A DNA stretch of 64,000 bases, taken from the NCBI GenBank assembly GCA_018268855.1, contig JAFDVR010000006.1, forward strand, positions 1-64,000, written 5' to 3'. The position numbers were made by a program, and so were the translations under genes. The notes below the pieces were generated by a model that worked only from the letters and a program-made list of their open reading frames with translations, had not been told where the DNA came from and did not search any database. Below are positions 43,305 to 52,552 of the stretch, in pieces (the stretch's first letter is position 1; every line of letters begins with the position of its first letter). The stretch comes from Acidobacteriota bacterium (lineage in GTDB: Bacteria; Acidobacteriota; Terriglobia; Terriglobales; Acidobacteriaceae).

Positions 43305-44918
43305 CTAAGCGCGATTAGCTCCAGGATTCAGCTTGCTCTCCGAGAGATCAAGTTCACGCTCCAGCAATCTCATCGTCGTGTCGGAAATGCGGTCTTCATC
43401 CCTCAGACGAATCAACGTTGCCCTCTCCACCTGCACTGTAGAAAGCGTCAGCCGGTGCAGATACAGCGATGAACTCTGCCCCGGCAGCGGCTCACCGCAA
43501 TTCGAAATGCTCTCCATCCTGTGTTCATACTGATGCAGCAGGTCCTCAACCGCATGCTCCGCTTCCTGATCGCACTCTTCGCGCGCCAGTTGTAAATGAT
43601 CGATCGCAGCCTGCACAATCAAGCGCCGGGCTTCGTCCTCTTCACAATTCGTGCCAGCTTTATCGGCAAGACCAAGCCTGCGAATCAACGGCGGCAGCGT
43701 AAGCCCCTGCAGCACCAGCGTAACCAGAATCACGATGAATGTAAGAAACACAATCAGGTTGTGGACTGGGAATGATTCCGTGTCTGTAAGCGAATATGGA
43801 ATAGAAACAGCCGCAGCCAGAGCCACCACACCGCGCATCCCCGTCCATCCCACAATGAACTTCGCCGCCGTTCGAGGAGCAGGCCGCGCAGTTCCCTTCA
43901 GCCAGCGATACAGCCATCCGGAAACCGGTGTAAACGCAAATACCCATGCCAAACGCGCCGCAATCAATATGGCAGAGAACGCCACGCCATACCCAATCAG
44001 GGCTTTCAGGCTGTAGCCCTGGATGCCCGCCAATACATATGGCAGTTGCAGGCCGATAAGAACAAACACAAGTCCGTTGAGCAGAAAATTGATTACATCC
44101 CACACGGACATCGCCTGCAGCCGAGTGTCCGGAGAAAAGAACGAAACACTTTTGCGTCCCAGATAAAGCCCGCACGCTACCACCGCAATCACGCCCGAAG
44201 CCTTGATCGACTCGCCCGCAAGATAGGTCGCAAATGGAATCAGGATGGAGATCATAATCTCCACCGGTCCATCGTTGATCCACTTTTCAAACCACGCAAT
44301 GATCGCGCCAATCAGCAGTCCAACAGCAATGCCGCCACCTAACAGCCACACCATGCGCAGCACCAGGCTGGGTACCGTGGGCGCTGCATCCCCCCGCACA
44401 AGTTCCAATCCCAGTTCTAAAGCGAGCAGGCCAGTCGCATCGTTTACCAGGCTTTCACCTTCCAGAATGTCTACAACTCTGCCCGGAAGACCCAGTCGTC
44501 TTGCAATGGAAGTAGCTGCAACCGCGTCCGTCGGTGACACCACAGCGCCAAGCAGAAACCCCGCGCGCCAATCAAACTCCGGCAGAAAGCGGTTGGCGAA
44601 CTCCGCTGCCACCCAGACCGTAAACGCAACAAGACCCACGGCAAGCATCGAAATACTAATCAGGTTTTCCCTAAAATCCCGCCACGAGGTTTGCCATGCG
44701 GCCGCAAACAGCAATGGCGGAAGGAAAACAAGAAACACAACATCCGGTGCCAGTTCCAGCCGGATAGGATGAGGCAATAGCCCCGCGACCAATCCTGCAA
44801 GTACCAGCACAATGGGATAGGAGATATTCAACCTGCGCGCAAAACCCGCCACTGCTGCGATCATCACCAGCAGTCCCAGCAGTACGAGTTGTATCGATTG
44901 CACGCTGAACTTCTCCAC
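43305..44918 (-). CDS. CPA1-family Na+/H+ antiporter
   Basis: Inner-membrane cation/proton exchanger of 537 residues with about 12 membrane helices and a ~140-residue cytoplasmic helical tail. Transport-site residues are in VVSPTDAVAATS and LEGESLVNDATGLLAL (the NDA motif with catalytic Asp). FLPPLLFAAAWQ is typical of the NhaP/YjcE branch. It helps pH and Na+ homeostasis in this family. It is divergent from the CPBP protease gene and nearly abuts the YiaK-like gene at the 3' ends (9 nt). Confidence 0.92.
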   Translation of the reverse strand: MEKFSVQSIQLVLLGLLVMIAAVAGFARRLNISYPIVLVLAGLVAGLLPHPIRLELAPDVVFLVFLPPLLFAAAWQTSWRDFRENLISISMLAVGLVAFTVWVAAEFANRFLPEFDWRAGFLLGAVVSPTDAVAATSIARRLGLPGRVVDILEGESLVNDATGLLALELGLELVRGDAAPTVPSLVLRMVWLLGGGIAVGLLIGAIIAWFEKWINDGPVEIMISILIPFATYLAGESIKASGVIAVVACGLYLGRKSVSFFSPDTRLQAMSVWDVINFLLNGLVFVLIGLQLPYVLAGIQGYSLKALIGYGVAFSAILIAARLAWVFAFTPVSGWLYRWLKGTARPAPRTAAKFIVGWTGMRGVVALAAAVSIPYSLTDTESFPVHNLIVFLTFIVILVTLVLQGLTLPPLIRRLGLADKAGTNCEEDEARRLIVQAAIDHLQLAREECDQEAEHAVEDLLHQYEHRMESISNCGEPLPGQSSSLYLHRLTLSTVQVERATLIRLRDEDRISDTTMRLLERELDLSESKLNPGANRA

Positions 44919-44979
44919 CAGCCCTCCTTCTCTCTATGTACACTGTTCCACATACTGGAGCCAAACAACCACGCCTTCA

Positions 44980-45990
44980 ATGAGCATCCGCCCCGCAAGA
45001 TCCGGTCCGTTTTTTTCCGAACACGTCTTGCGTTCCGGCTGGGGCGCTCTGCTCGTCTGGGTACTTTTCTTTATCATTGCGCGCTTCTCTATGGGGATAT
45101 TCCTCAGCACCGGGGCGCATAATTGGGCACCTACAGGGCCGCATCTCCATCGCCCTATCGAGTACGCTCCAGAGTTCATCGCACTCTTCGCGCTTTTCGC
45201 GGCAACCTATATCGTTTCCATCCTGGAACACCGCACACTAGCCACCTACGGTTATCAAAGTAAACGCAAGCTGCCGTTATTTCTCCTCGGCATTGGAACA
45301 GGCCTCGTGCTCGTGAGCGCTTTGATCGGATATATGGCGCTTACTGGAACTCTCATCTTTGCTGGCCGCGGTCTTTCCCGGCTGGCAATCTTCAAATATG
45401 CATGCATCCATGCTGTGGGATTTTTCGCCATCGCATGTTTTGAAGAATCTGCTTTACGAGGCTACCTGCAATACACACTCACACGAGGCATGACCTTTCT
45501 CTATCGCCGCATCTTCAATGTGCAGTATCCACTCCATTGGGCTTTTTGGACGGCAGCAGTATTGCTCTCCGGCGTCTTCGTGTTAATGCATAGGCAGAAT
45601 TACGGTCAATCCTCGCTTGGTCTCCTGGCCGCCGGTCTCTTCGCCATGCTCGCAGCATGGAGCCTCTGGCGCACTGGTTCTCTTTGGTGGGCCATCGGTT
45701 TTCACTTTGCCTGTGACTTCAGCCAGGCATTTCTTTATGGCACACCGGTCAGCGGCTATCAAATTCGCGACCGGCTCTTCATTACTCATTTTCATGGTGT
45801 CCCCTTCTGGACCGGAGGAACTGCTGGCTTGCAAAGCAGCGTGCTCTTCCTCATCCTGATTGCAATCGCAGCCATCGCGGTCCTCTGGCTGCCACAGGAA
45901 GAGATCTACCCCGATATTCAGGCACGTCGCCATGCTCCGCAGATTCCCATGTCTCCCGATCCGGATACAATTCGGCCGCGCGTGCGCTAG
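44980..45990 (+). CDS. CPBP-family intramembrane metalloprotease
   Basis: Membrane protein of 336 residues with about eight helices. The Abi/CPBP (Rce1-like) motif is ACFEESALRGYLQY (E155, E156, R160), and a later helix carries the His motif (WAIGFHFACDFSQAF). Members are proteases or prenyl-processing enzymes; roles range from bacteriocin self-immunity to unknown. Translation of the next gene, a penicillin acylase, begins 13 nt after its stop, so the two form an operon with the membrane protein that follows. Confidence 0.85.
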   Translation: MSIRPARSGPFFSEHVLRSGWGALLVWVLFFIIARFSMGIFLSTGAHNWAPTGPHLHRPIEYAPEFIALFALFAATYIVSILEHRTLATYGYQSKRKLPLFLLGIGTGLVLVSALIGYMALTGTLIFAGRGLSRLAIFKYACIHAVGFFAIACFEESALRGYLQYTLTRGMTFLYRRIFNVQYPLHWAFWTAAVLLSGVFVLMHRQNYGQSSLGLLAAGLFAMLAAWSLWRTGSLWWAIGFHFACDFSQAFLYGTPVSGYQIRDRLFITHFHGVPFWTGGTAGLQSSVLFLILIAIAAIAVLWLPQEEIYPDIQARRHAPQIPMSPDPDTIRPRVR

Positions 45991-46003
45991 ACTCCTTTTC
46001 AGG

Positions 46004-48478
46004 ATGCCTGTTTCCACTGCTCCCCTTGCCTCTTCCGCGCCATCGCGCTTTGCCTTCTGGACTCGTCGTTTTGCCGCGGTCCTTGTCATTTTCATTCTGC
46101 TCGGCGCAATCGCAGTGGCTGGCGGACGCATCTGGCTCCATCGCGCACTACAAGTATCGCTTCCCGTCCTGGACGGCAACATCGCCCTTGCCGGCTTGCA
46201 GGATCCCGTCCGCGTAGAACGCAGCGAACATGGCATCCCGCACATCATCGCCGCCAACATGGACGATCTCATCTTCGCGCAAGGTTTCGTCACCGCGCAG
46301 GACCGCCTCTGGCAGATGGACATGCTCCGCCGCCACGCCGCAGGCGAACTCGCCGAAGTGCTCGGCAGCAACTTCATCCAGCACGACCGCCTCCAGCGCA
46401 CGCTGCAAGTGCGCGCCGCCGCCGACCGCGCCATCACCCAACTCGACCCGCAGGAGCGCCACTGGCTCGACGTCTACGCGCGCGGCATCAACGCCTTCGT
46501 CGACGCGAACCTCAACCGCCTCCCTGCCGAGTTCCGCATCCTCGGCTACACGCCGCGTCCGTGGACCGCGCGCGATTCCCTGCTCGTCGGCTTTGCCATG
46601 GCCGAAGACCTCAGCACCGGCTACCCCGACAAACTTAACCGCGAAACCGTCTCCGCAAAACTCGATCCCGCGCTCCAGGCCGACCTCTACCCCGTAGGCT
46701 CGTGGCGCGACCACCCACCCGCCGAAGGCAAGCCCGACCTCACCCAGCCCACGCCCTTCGAACCCATCCCGCTCGACTCCTCACAAGCGGCACTCCGCAC
46801 GCCCGCGCACACGCAAGACCTCCTCGCGCTTCAGCACGAGATCGCAACCTACGTCTCGCACTATCGCTGCGACGGCTGCACCGCGGGCTCCAACAATTGG
46901 ACCATCTCCGGTGCGCACACCGCCAACGGACACCCGCTCCTCTCCAACGACATGCATCTCGCGCTCGGCATACCCGGCATCTGGTACGAAGCCGATCTCG
47001 AGGCAGGCGACTTCCACGCCGCAGGCGTCACGCTTCCCGGAGTGCCCTTCATCATCATGGGACACAACCAGCACATCGCCTGGGGATTCACCAACAGCGA
47101 CGCCGACGTGCAGGACGTCTACATCGAAAACATTGCCAACGACCGCTACCAAACGCCTGACGGCGGCTGGCACCCGCTCCAGCACGCGCAGGAAACCATC
47201 CACGTCAAGCACAGCTCCGACGTGCAGTGGGACGTCGCACTCACCCAACACAATGGAATCCCCACCCCCATCCTCACGCCGCTCTACCCGCATGAAAAAC
47301 GCCAGCTCGCCCTGCAATGGGTCATTTACGATCCCACCAACGCCAGCGCACCCTTCTACCGCGTAGATAAGGCCGCTAATTGGGACGAGTTCCTAACCGC
47401 CTTCCAGACCTTCGGCGCACCGTCTCAAAACGTCGTCTACGCAGACGACGCAGGCCATATCGGCTATCACCTCATCGGCAAGGTCCCTCTGCGCGGAACC
47501 AGCGGCCTCGCTCCAGTCGCCGTCGCCTCCGGCAACTACGAGTGGACAGGCTACATTCCCTTCGACAAACTCCCGCAGGTCTTCGACCCGCCCAGCAGCA
47601 TCATCGCCACAGCCAACGCGCGCATCACGCCCGACGATTACGACCTCCCCATCACGCTTGACTGGAACGCGCCCTACCGCAACGAACGCATTTGGAAGGT
47701 GCTCGGCACGGATAAAAAGTTCACTGCGGCAGACATGCTCGCGCTCCAGAACGACGTCTACTCCGACTTCGACAAGACGCTCGCACAGCGCATCTCCTAC
47801 GCCGTCGATCACGCGCGCAATCCCTCCAAACGCCTGCGCCAGGCCGCCGATATTCTCCGCAACTGGAACGGCCAGGTCACCATCGACTCGCCCGCGCCCA
47901 GCATCGTAGCCGCCACTACAACAGCACTCTGGCCCATGCTCCTCGAACCGCACCTCGGCGAATCGTGGAAGCTCTACACATGGCGCGCTCGCAGCTTCGC
48001 ACTCGAACAGATCGTCTCCGATGCGCCCATGCGCTGGCTGCCGAAAGAGTATGAAGACTGGAACGAGTTCCTCACCGCTGCGCTCGATCGCGGCCTCAAC
48101 ACCTCGCGCGCGCCGTCAAACCTCGCCTCGTGGAAGTGGGGCGACGTCAATCGCCTTGAGATCGATCACCCGCTCTTTGGCAAAACACCGCTCCTTCGCC
48201 GCCTCATCGGTATGCAAACCGGCACTGGCAATTGGCCTCTCCCCGGCAACGGATACACCGTTCGCCCCGGCCTGCCAAAGAACGGCGCGTCCGAACGCTT
48301 TACCGTCGATCCCACCGATCCCAAGAATGCGACGATGATCATCCCGCTCGGCCAGTCCTCCAATCCACTCAGCCCTTGGTACATGGACCAGTTCCAAAGC
48401 TGGCTGCATCAAGGCACCCTGCCGCTGCCCTTCGACACGCAACAAACATCGCACACGCTGGTGCTCACGCCGCAATGA
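46004..48478 (+). CDS. Penicillin acylase-family Ntn hydrolase, membrane-anchored or exported
   Basis: 824-residue member of the penicillin amidase family. An N-terminal hydrophobic segment (AAVLVIFILLGAIAVAGG) is a signal or anchor. The alpha-chain part has the IPHIIAANMDDLIFAQGF and AQDRLWQMDMLRR motifs. The autoprocessing/nucleophile serine is in TAGSNNWTISGAHTANG (S296), which would begin the beta chain after cleavage. The family covers penicillin, cephalosporin and acyl-homoserine-lactone acylases; substrate unknown. Start ATG 46004 is chosen because the upstream frame lies within the CPBP gene. It overlaps the next gene by 4 bp (ATGA). Confidence 0.9.
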   Translation: MPVSTAPLASSAPSRFAFWTRRFAAVLVIFILLGAIAVAGGRIWLHRALQVSLPVLDGNIALAGLQDPVRVERSEHGIPHIIAANMDDLIFAQGFVTAQDRLWQMDMLRRHAAGELAEVLGSNFIQHDRLQRTLQVRAAADRAITQLDPQERHWLDVYARGINAFVDANLNRLPAEFRILGYTPRPWTARDSLLVGFAMAEDLSTGYPDKLNRETVSAKLDPALQADLYPVGSWRDHPPAEGKPDLTQPTPFEPIPLDSSQAALRTPAHTQDLLALQHEIATYVSHYRCDGCTAGSNNWTISGAHTANGHPLLSNDMHLALGIPGIWYEADLEAGDFHAAGVTLPGVPFIIMGHNQHIAWGFTNSDADVQDVYIENIANDRYQTPDGGWHPLQHAQETIHVKHSSDVQWDVALTQHNGIPTPILTPLYPHEKRQLALQWVIYDPTNASAPFYRVDKAANWDEFLTAFQTFGAPSQNVVYADDAGHIGYHLIGKVPLRGTSGLAPVAVASGNYEWTGYIPFDKLPQVFDPPSSIIATANARITPDDYDLPITLDWNAPYRNERIWKVLGTDKKFTAADMLALQNDVYSDFDKTLAQRISYAVDHARNPSKRLRQAADILRNWNGQVTIDSPAPSIVAATTTALWPMLLEPHLGESWKLYTWRARSFALEQIVSDAPMRWLPKEYEDWNEFLTAALDRGLNTSRAPSNLASWKWGDVNRLEIDHPLFGKTPLLRRLIGMQTGTGNWPLPGNGYTVRPGLPKNGASERFTVDPTDPKNATMIIPLGQSSNPLSPWYMDQFQSWLHQGTLPLPFDTQQTSHTLVLTPQ

Positions 48479-50163
48479 AGAACTGGATCGCACGCCTCGT
48501 CATTCTTCTCGCGGCCACCGTCGCCGTTCTGCCGCTGCTCATCCACGGCTACTCTTGCGGACACGACTTCATCTTCCACATCCCCAACTGGATGGAGATC
48601 CGCAACCAATGGAGGAGCGGCGTCCTTCTGCCGCGCTGGAGCTTTCGCGCCGCATGGAATGCAGGCGAACCACGCTACCTCTTCTACCCGCCGCTCTCAT
48701 GGATGCTCGGCGCTCTGCTCGGCACCGTGCTTCCGTGGACAGCCGTACCCATCGCCTTCATCTGGACAGCGCTCGCGCTCAACGGCCTTTGCTTCTTCGC
48801 CTTCGCCCGCCGCTGTGTCACACCCTTCATTGCAACGGCAGCAGCATGCGTCTATCTCGCCAACCCGTACATGCTCTTCACCGCGTACGAGCGCGCAGCC
48901 TACGCAGAACTGCTCGCCGCCGCATGGATGCCATTACTGCTGCATGAAGCCTTCCGCGATCGCATCATTGCATGGCGCCTCGCTATTCCCATCGCGCTTC
49001 TTTGGATAACGAATGCACCTGCCGCCGTCATCGGCTGCTACTCCCTCACCGTCATCGGCCTCGTCCGTCTCGCGCGCCTCTTCCTCAAACGTGACAAGCA
49101 ACACGCCATCTCAGTAGCTCTCCACGGCGTCGGTGGAACCATACTCGGCCTCGCGCTCGCCTCGTTCTATCTGCTCCCCGCCATCATCGAACGCAAGCTC
49201 ATCGAAACCAACATGGCCATCATCGTAAACATGCGCCCATGGGACAACTTCCTCTTTACGCCATCTGCAAACCCTGCGCGCTACGCAGTCGTTCACGCAG
49301 TCTCGCTCGCCTCCACCTTCGTACTCATCGCAGCCATCCTCTTCGGCGCACTCGCGGTATACAAAAGCCGCCGCGTCCTCTCCATCGTCCTCGCAGGCTT
49401 CACACTGCTCATCGCATTTCTCGTAACACCTGCATCCGCACTCATCTGGAAACACACGCCGCAACTCGCCTACCTGCAATTCCCCTGGCGCGTGATCTCC
49501 ATCGAAGGCGCAGTCGCCGCTATGCTCTTCGCGCTCGCATTCGGTTCATGGCGCGATTCAAAAACCTCGCACATCGCCACTGCCGTCGCAACACTCGCTC
49601 TCCTGCTCTTCTGCATCCCCTACGCCAGCACCCACTACCGCCAGTTCTGCGGCGCACGAGAACAGATAGCAACGTTCATCAACAACATCGCCACCCAACA
49701 AGGCGACTGGCCCGCAGACGAGTACACTCCCGAACCCGCCGACAACGACGCGCTCGCCGTCGACAACCCGCCCTTCTGGCTGGCCGACACACCCGGCGCA
49801 ACCGCCGTGCACAACGCCAACACTGGCATCATCACAGTCGCCACACAAAACCGCTATCGCACGTTGTACATGGTGCCCGCTTCACACGCGCCATTCCTCA
49901 TCCTGAGACACCGCTGGTTTCGCGGTTGGCACCTCCGCGTGAATGGCATAGAAGTGAGTCCCGCAGATAGCCGCGACGACGGCTTGACTGCCGTTGCGCT
50001 GCCGCGCTCCACCACAGCCGAGGTAGAGCTCTACTATCGCTGGACCATAGATCAATGGGCTGGCCTCGCACTCAGCCTCCTCGCACTGTTGGCCGTCATC
50101 TATCTATCCAAACGCACAAAATCCCACATCGGCTCACACCATCACCTCACCAAAAGCGCGTAG
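48475..50163 (+). CDS. Polytopic membrane protein, glycosyltransferase-like (PTPS-related)
   Basis: 562-residue membrane protein with about ten helices (residues ~1-440), a periplasmic beta-rich C-terminal part (~450-535) and a final helix. The N-terminus (GYSCGHDFIFHIPNWMEIRNQWRSGVLLPRWSF) with an early HD-type acidic loop is typical of the PF10131-like '6-pyruvoyl-tetrahydropterin synthase-related' membrane proteins, which resemble GT-C glycosyltransferases. The substrate is unknown. It is translationally coupled to the penicillin acylase gene (4-bp overlap) and is the last gene of the operon. The hairpin array at 50164 begins directly after its stop. Confidence 0.75.
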   Translation: MKNWIARLVILLAATVAVLPLLIHGYSCGHDFIFHIPNWMEIRNQWRSGVLLPRWSFRAAWNAGEPRYLFYPPLSWMLGALLGTVLPWTAVPIAFIWTALALNGLCFFAFARRCVTPFIATAAACVYLANPYMLFTAYERAAYAELLAAAWMPLLLHEAFRDRIIAWRLAIPIALLWITNAPAAVIGCYSLTVIGLVRLARLFLKRDKQHAISVALHGVGGTILGLALASFYLLPAIIERKLIETNMAIIVNMRPWDNFLFTPSANPARYAVVHAVSLASTFVLIAAILFGALAVYKSRRVLSIVLAGFTLLIAFLVTPASALIWKHTPQLAYLQFPWRVISIEGAVAAMLFALAFGSWRDSKTSHIATAVATLALLLFCIPYASTHYRQFCGAREQIATFINNIATQQGDWPADEYTPEPADNDALAVDNPPFWLADTPGATAVHNANTGIITVATQNRYRTLYMVPASHAPFLILRHRWFRGWHLRVNGIEVSPADSRDDGLTAVALPRSTTAEVELYYRWTIDQWAGLALSLLALLAVIYLSKRTKSHIGSHHHLTKSA

Positions 50164-50340
50164 GAGAGCACCGTCATCTCGACCGAAGCGCGAAGCGCTA
50201 ATCGGAGAGATCTGCTGTTGCCGATGTTCGCGGAGCGAACATCCATTCGTGCAAAGCGTGAACTAGGGGCAAAGCCCTGACGTGAAGCGTCATCGGGTGA
50301 GCGGAGCGCAACCCACCATAAATAAACAGGCAGAGCCAAA
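50164..50340. repeat. Mosaic array of short intergenic hairpins
   Basis: Between the convergent membrane-protein and agaS genes lies a run of small inverted repeats: GATGTTCGC-GGA-GCGAACATC (50223-50243, perfect 9 bp), GGGC-AAA-GCCC, TGACG-TGAAG-CGTCA and GGGT...ACCC. The left end (CGTCATCTCGACCGAAGCG) resembles the Terriglobales dispersed repeat whose relative lies in uvrC. There is no coding potential. The same style is seen at 18111-18300. Confidence 0.65.
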
Positions 50341-50351
50341 GCGGCCCCGCC

Positions 50352-50395
50352 TGTTCCCTGTTCCCTGTTCCCTGTTCCCTGTTCCCTGTTCCCTA
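50352..50395. repeat. Heptamer tandem repeat (TGTTCCC x6) abutting the agaS stop
   Basis: Six exact head-to-tail copies of TGTTCCC occupy 50352-50393, followed by TAAAAAC. The last base pairs form part of the agaS stop codon (TAG on the minus strand, 50393-50395). The array resembles the short tandemly repeated heptamers known from cyanobacteria. A relative with the same CCCTAAAAAC ending lies at 58305-58328. Confidence 0.85.
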
Positions 50396-51610
50396 AAAAC
50401 TATAGATCCGGAAACCCTGCACCACGCGATTGATCACACCCTCAGCCGAAGGCTCATCAGGCTGCAACCCTTCACGCATGCACCGGTAAAATGCCAGCAC
50501 CTGCCCCACCAGCACATAAAGAATGCCCGACTCCAAATCGTTCTGGAAACCTTCATGCTCCAGGCAAATGTCTCCTTCAGCAGCGAGATCAGCCGGAATA
50601 CCCGATCCCACAATCAGCTTCCGCAAACCCAGATTCTTCTGATTGAGTTCACGAATCACATCCGCCTCATACGCCCGCACCAGCGGATCGGAAGAGAGAA
50701 AACAGACGACCACTGTCTCCGGGCTTACTCCACTCATCGGCCCATGACGCAGACCGAGATACGTCATATCCACCGTCATCACCCCGCCGGAAGTCATCTC
50801 CAGCATCTTCAAGGCGGACTCACGTGCGGTACCGGTCAATGAAGGACTCGCAAGATAAAAAGCACGGCTGAAGCTCTGCTGTCCCAGACTATGCAGTTGA
50901 GCAAATGCCTTTTGCAGAATCTCTTCGCCAGCCGCGCTCAACTGTTTCGAAAGATCTAAAAAACCGCTGCCTGCATCCAGCATGCCCAGGGCTGACGCCG
51001 CGAGCACCATGTTCGTAAAACTGCTCGTCATCACCAGACTGTGATCGTTTGTGCGTTCATCCAGCACCACCACGTCCACATCGTTCTTGTCGCCATACTT
51101 CGTTGCAAGCTGACCGTTGCGATTGCATGTAATCACCAGATGATGGATCGCAGGATCAAGGCTCTGCACGAGTGAAAGCGCGCCCACACTCTCAGGAGAA
51201 TCACCTGAACGCGCAAACGACACCATCAACGCAGGCCGCTGGACCGGCAGGCGCGACATGCCATGCGTCAGCAGATCGCCCGAACCAATCACCTGCGTTG
51301 TGAGATTCAGCCCATTCTGAATGATTGGGCGGCAGCACTCGCCCACAAACTCCGAACTGCCGGAACCAGTCAGAACAACTGCATTCATCCCGTCCAGGTC
51401 CTTCTTTAGATGGCCCAGTGCGGCATGCACCTGCTCACCGGTTGCGCGCCAGGTGTCCGGCTGCTGCAAAATCTCACGCAGTGTATGCACATACCCGAGC
51501 CGCGACTGCTCGCTTTCCGGCCTCTCCAATAGTTCCTTCAACTCACGTGATGCAGAGAGAAAAACCGGCTCGGCCGCCTCTCCATTGGCAGTGGACTCAG
51601 ACATGGACAC
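50393..51610 (-). CDS. agaS: SIS-domain sugar isomerase (AgaS-like)
   Basis: Predicted ketose/aldose or amino-sugar phosphate isomerase/deaminase of 405 residues with two SIS domains: AVVLTGSGSSEFVGECC (first phosphosugar loop), MVSFARSGDSPESVGAL, and ERTNDHSLVMTSSFTNM. The best fit is AgaS (galactosamine-6-phosphate deaminase/isomerase). GTG 51610 is chosen because AGGAG lies 8 nt upstream; ATG 51604 is the alternative. It is divergent from a DeoR regulator and near a PfkB kinase, the usual partners in N-acetylgalactosamine/tagatose catabolism; no aldolase is in the window. Confidence 0.82.
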   Translation of the reverse strand: MSMSESTANGEAAEPVFLSASRELKELLERPESEQSRLGYVHTLREILQQPDTWRATGEQVHAALGHLKKDLDGMNAVVLTGSGSSEFVGECCRPIIQNGLNLTTQVIGSGDLLTHGMSRLPVQRPALMVSFARSGDSPESVGALSLVQSLDPAIHHLVITCNRNGQLATKYGDKNDVDVVVLDERTNDHSLVMTSSFTNMVLAASALGMLDAGSGFLDLSKQLSAAGEEILQKAFAQLHSLGQQSFSRAFYLASPSLTGTARESALKMLEMTSGGVMTVDMTYLGLRHGPMSGVSPETVVVCFLSSDPLVRAYEADVIRELNQKNLGLRKLIVGSGIPADLAAEGDICLEHEGFQNDLESGILYVLVGQVLAFYRCMREGLQPDEPSAEGVINRVVQGFRIYSF

Positions 51611-51748
51611 TCAAAAGGCTCCTAAACAATATTAATTGATGTCAAAAATAACCTTAGCACGAGAAAAGAAGCATTCGGACCACAATAGAAACCGTTCCGG
51701 CTATTGGACACAGTTACACTTGTTGGCAGGTCCACGCAAGGGAAATCG

Positions 51749-52540
51749 ATGAAACAAAAAGCTAAACAGTCGCCGATGCTAATTGAGGAACGCCGCCAGC
51801 ATATTCTTTCCATCATCGAGAAGGATGGCCGCGTTCTCGTCGACGAACTCTCCAACAGTCTCAATCTTTCCAAAATTACGATTCGCAAGGACCTCGATTA
51901 TCTTGAATCGCGGGATCTCCTGCTCCGCACGCATGGCGGCGCGCTCCCCAAACGCACAGGCACACTCGTCGATCCCAGCTTTGAAGAAAAAACGCATCTG
52001 CATCACGAAGAAAAACTTCGCATTGCGCAGGAAGCCGCCAAGCTGGTTGAGGAAGATCAGTGCATCATTCTCGACTCCGGCAGCACTACCATCGAAGTAG
52101 CCCGCGCACTCAAGCAGCGGTTCCACCGCCTCACTATCATTACTAACGCCCTCAATATCGCTACCGAACTCGTCCACACCGACTTTGAAGTTATCCTTTT
52201 GGGCGGTTCGCTGCGCAAAAAATCCCTCTCCGTCATCGGTCCGCTGGCAGAAGATACCCTGCGCGAGTTCCACGCCGACATTCTCTTCCTTGCTGTCGAC
52301 GGCATCGATCCAAAAGTGGGCCTCACCACGCCCAACATGCAGGAATCCCGCGTAAACCGCGCCATGATTCAGGCAGCCGACAAAGTGGTCGCCGTCTGCG
52401 ACTCCACCAAATTCGAGCGCACCAGCCACTCACTCATCGCCAGTCTTGACGCAGTCCACCACGTCATCACCGACAAAGCGCTCCCCGCTCACGTTGCCGG
52501 CGCAATTCGCGAACTGGGCGTGGATGTCACTTTGATCTAG
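51749..52540 (+). CDS. DeoR-family regulator (AgaR-like)
   Basis: 263-residue DeoR-type repressor. N-terminal winged helix (MLIEERRQHILSIIEKDGRVLVDELSNSLNLSKITIRKDLDYLE) and C-terminal phosphosugar-sensing domain (LDSGSTTIEVARAL, IITNALNIATEL, VILLGGSLRKKSLS). The DeoRC sensor region is intact. Start ATG 51749 has AGGG 7 nt upstream. It is divergent from agaS and convergent with the PfkB kinase gene (12 nt between stops), so it probably controls both. The effector is probably a tagatose- or amino-sugar phosphate (inference). Confidence 0.88.
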   Translation: MKQKAKQSPMLIEERRQHILSIIEKDGRVLVDELSNSLNLSKITIRKDLDYLESRDLLLRTHGGALPKRTGTLVDPSFEEKTHLHHEEKLRIAQEAAKLVEEDQCIILDSGSTTIEVARALKQRFHRLTIITNALNIATELVHTDFEVILLGGSLRKKSLSVIGPLAEDTLREFHADILFLAVDGIDPKVGLTTPNMQESRVNRAMIQAADKVVAVCDSTKFERTSHSLIASLDAVHHVITDKALPAHVAGAIRELGVDVTLI

Positions 52541-52552
52541 CGAAACGATAGC

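Noticed and set aside
50352..50395. CRISPR array
   Set aside because: The repeat units are contiguous and 7 bp long, with no spacers and no cas genes.
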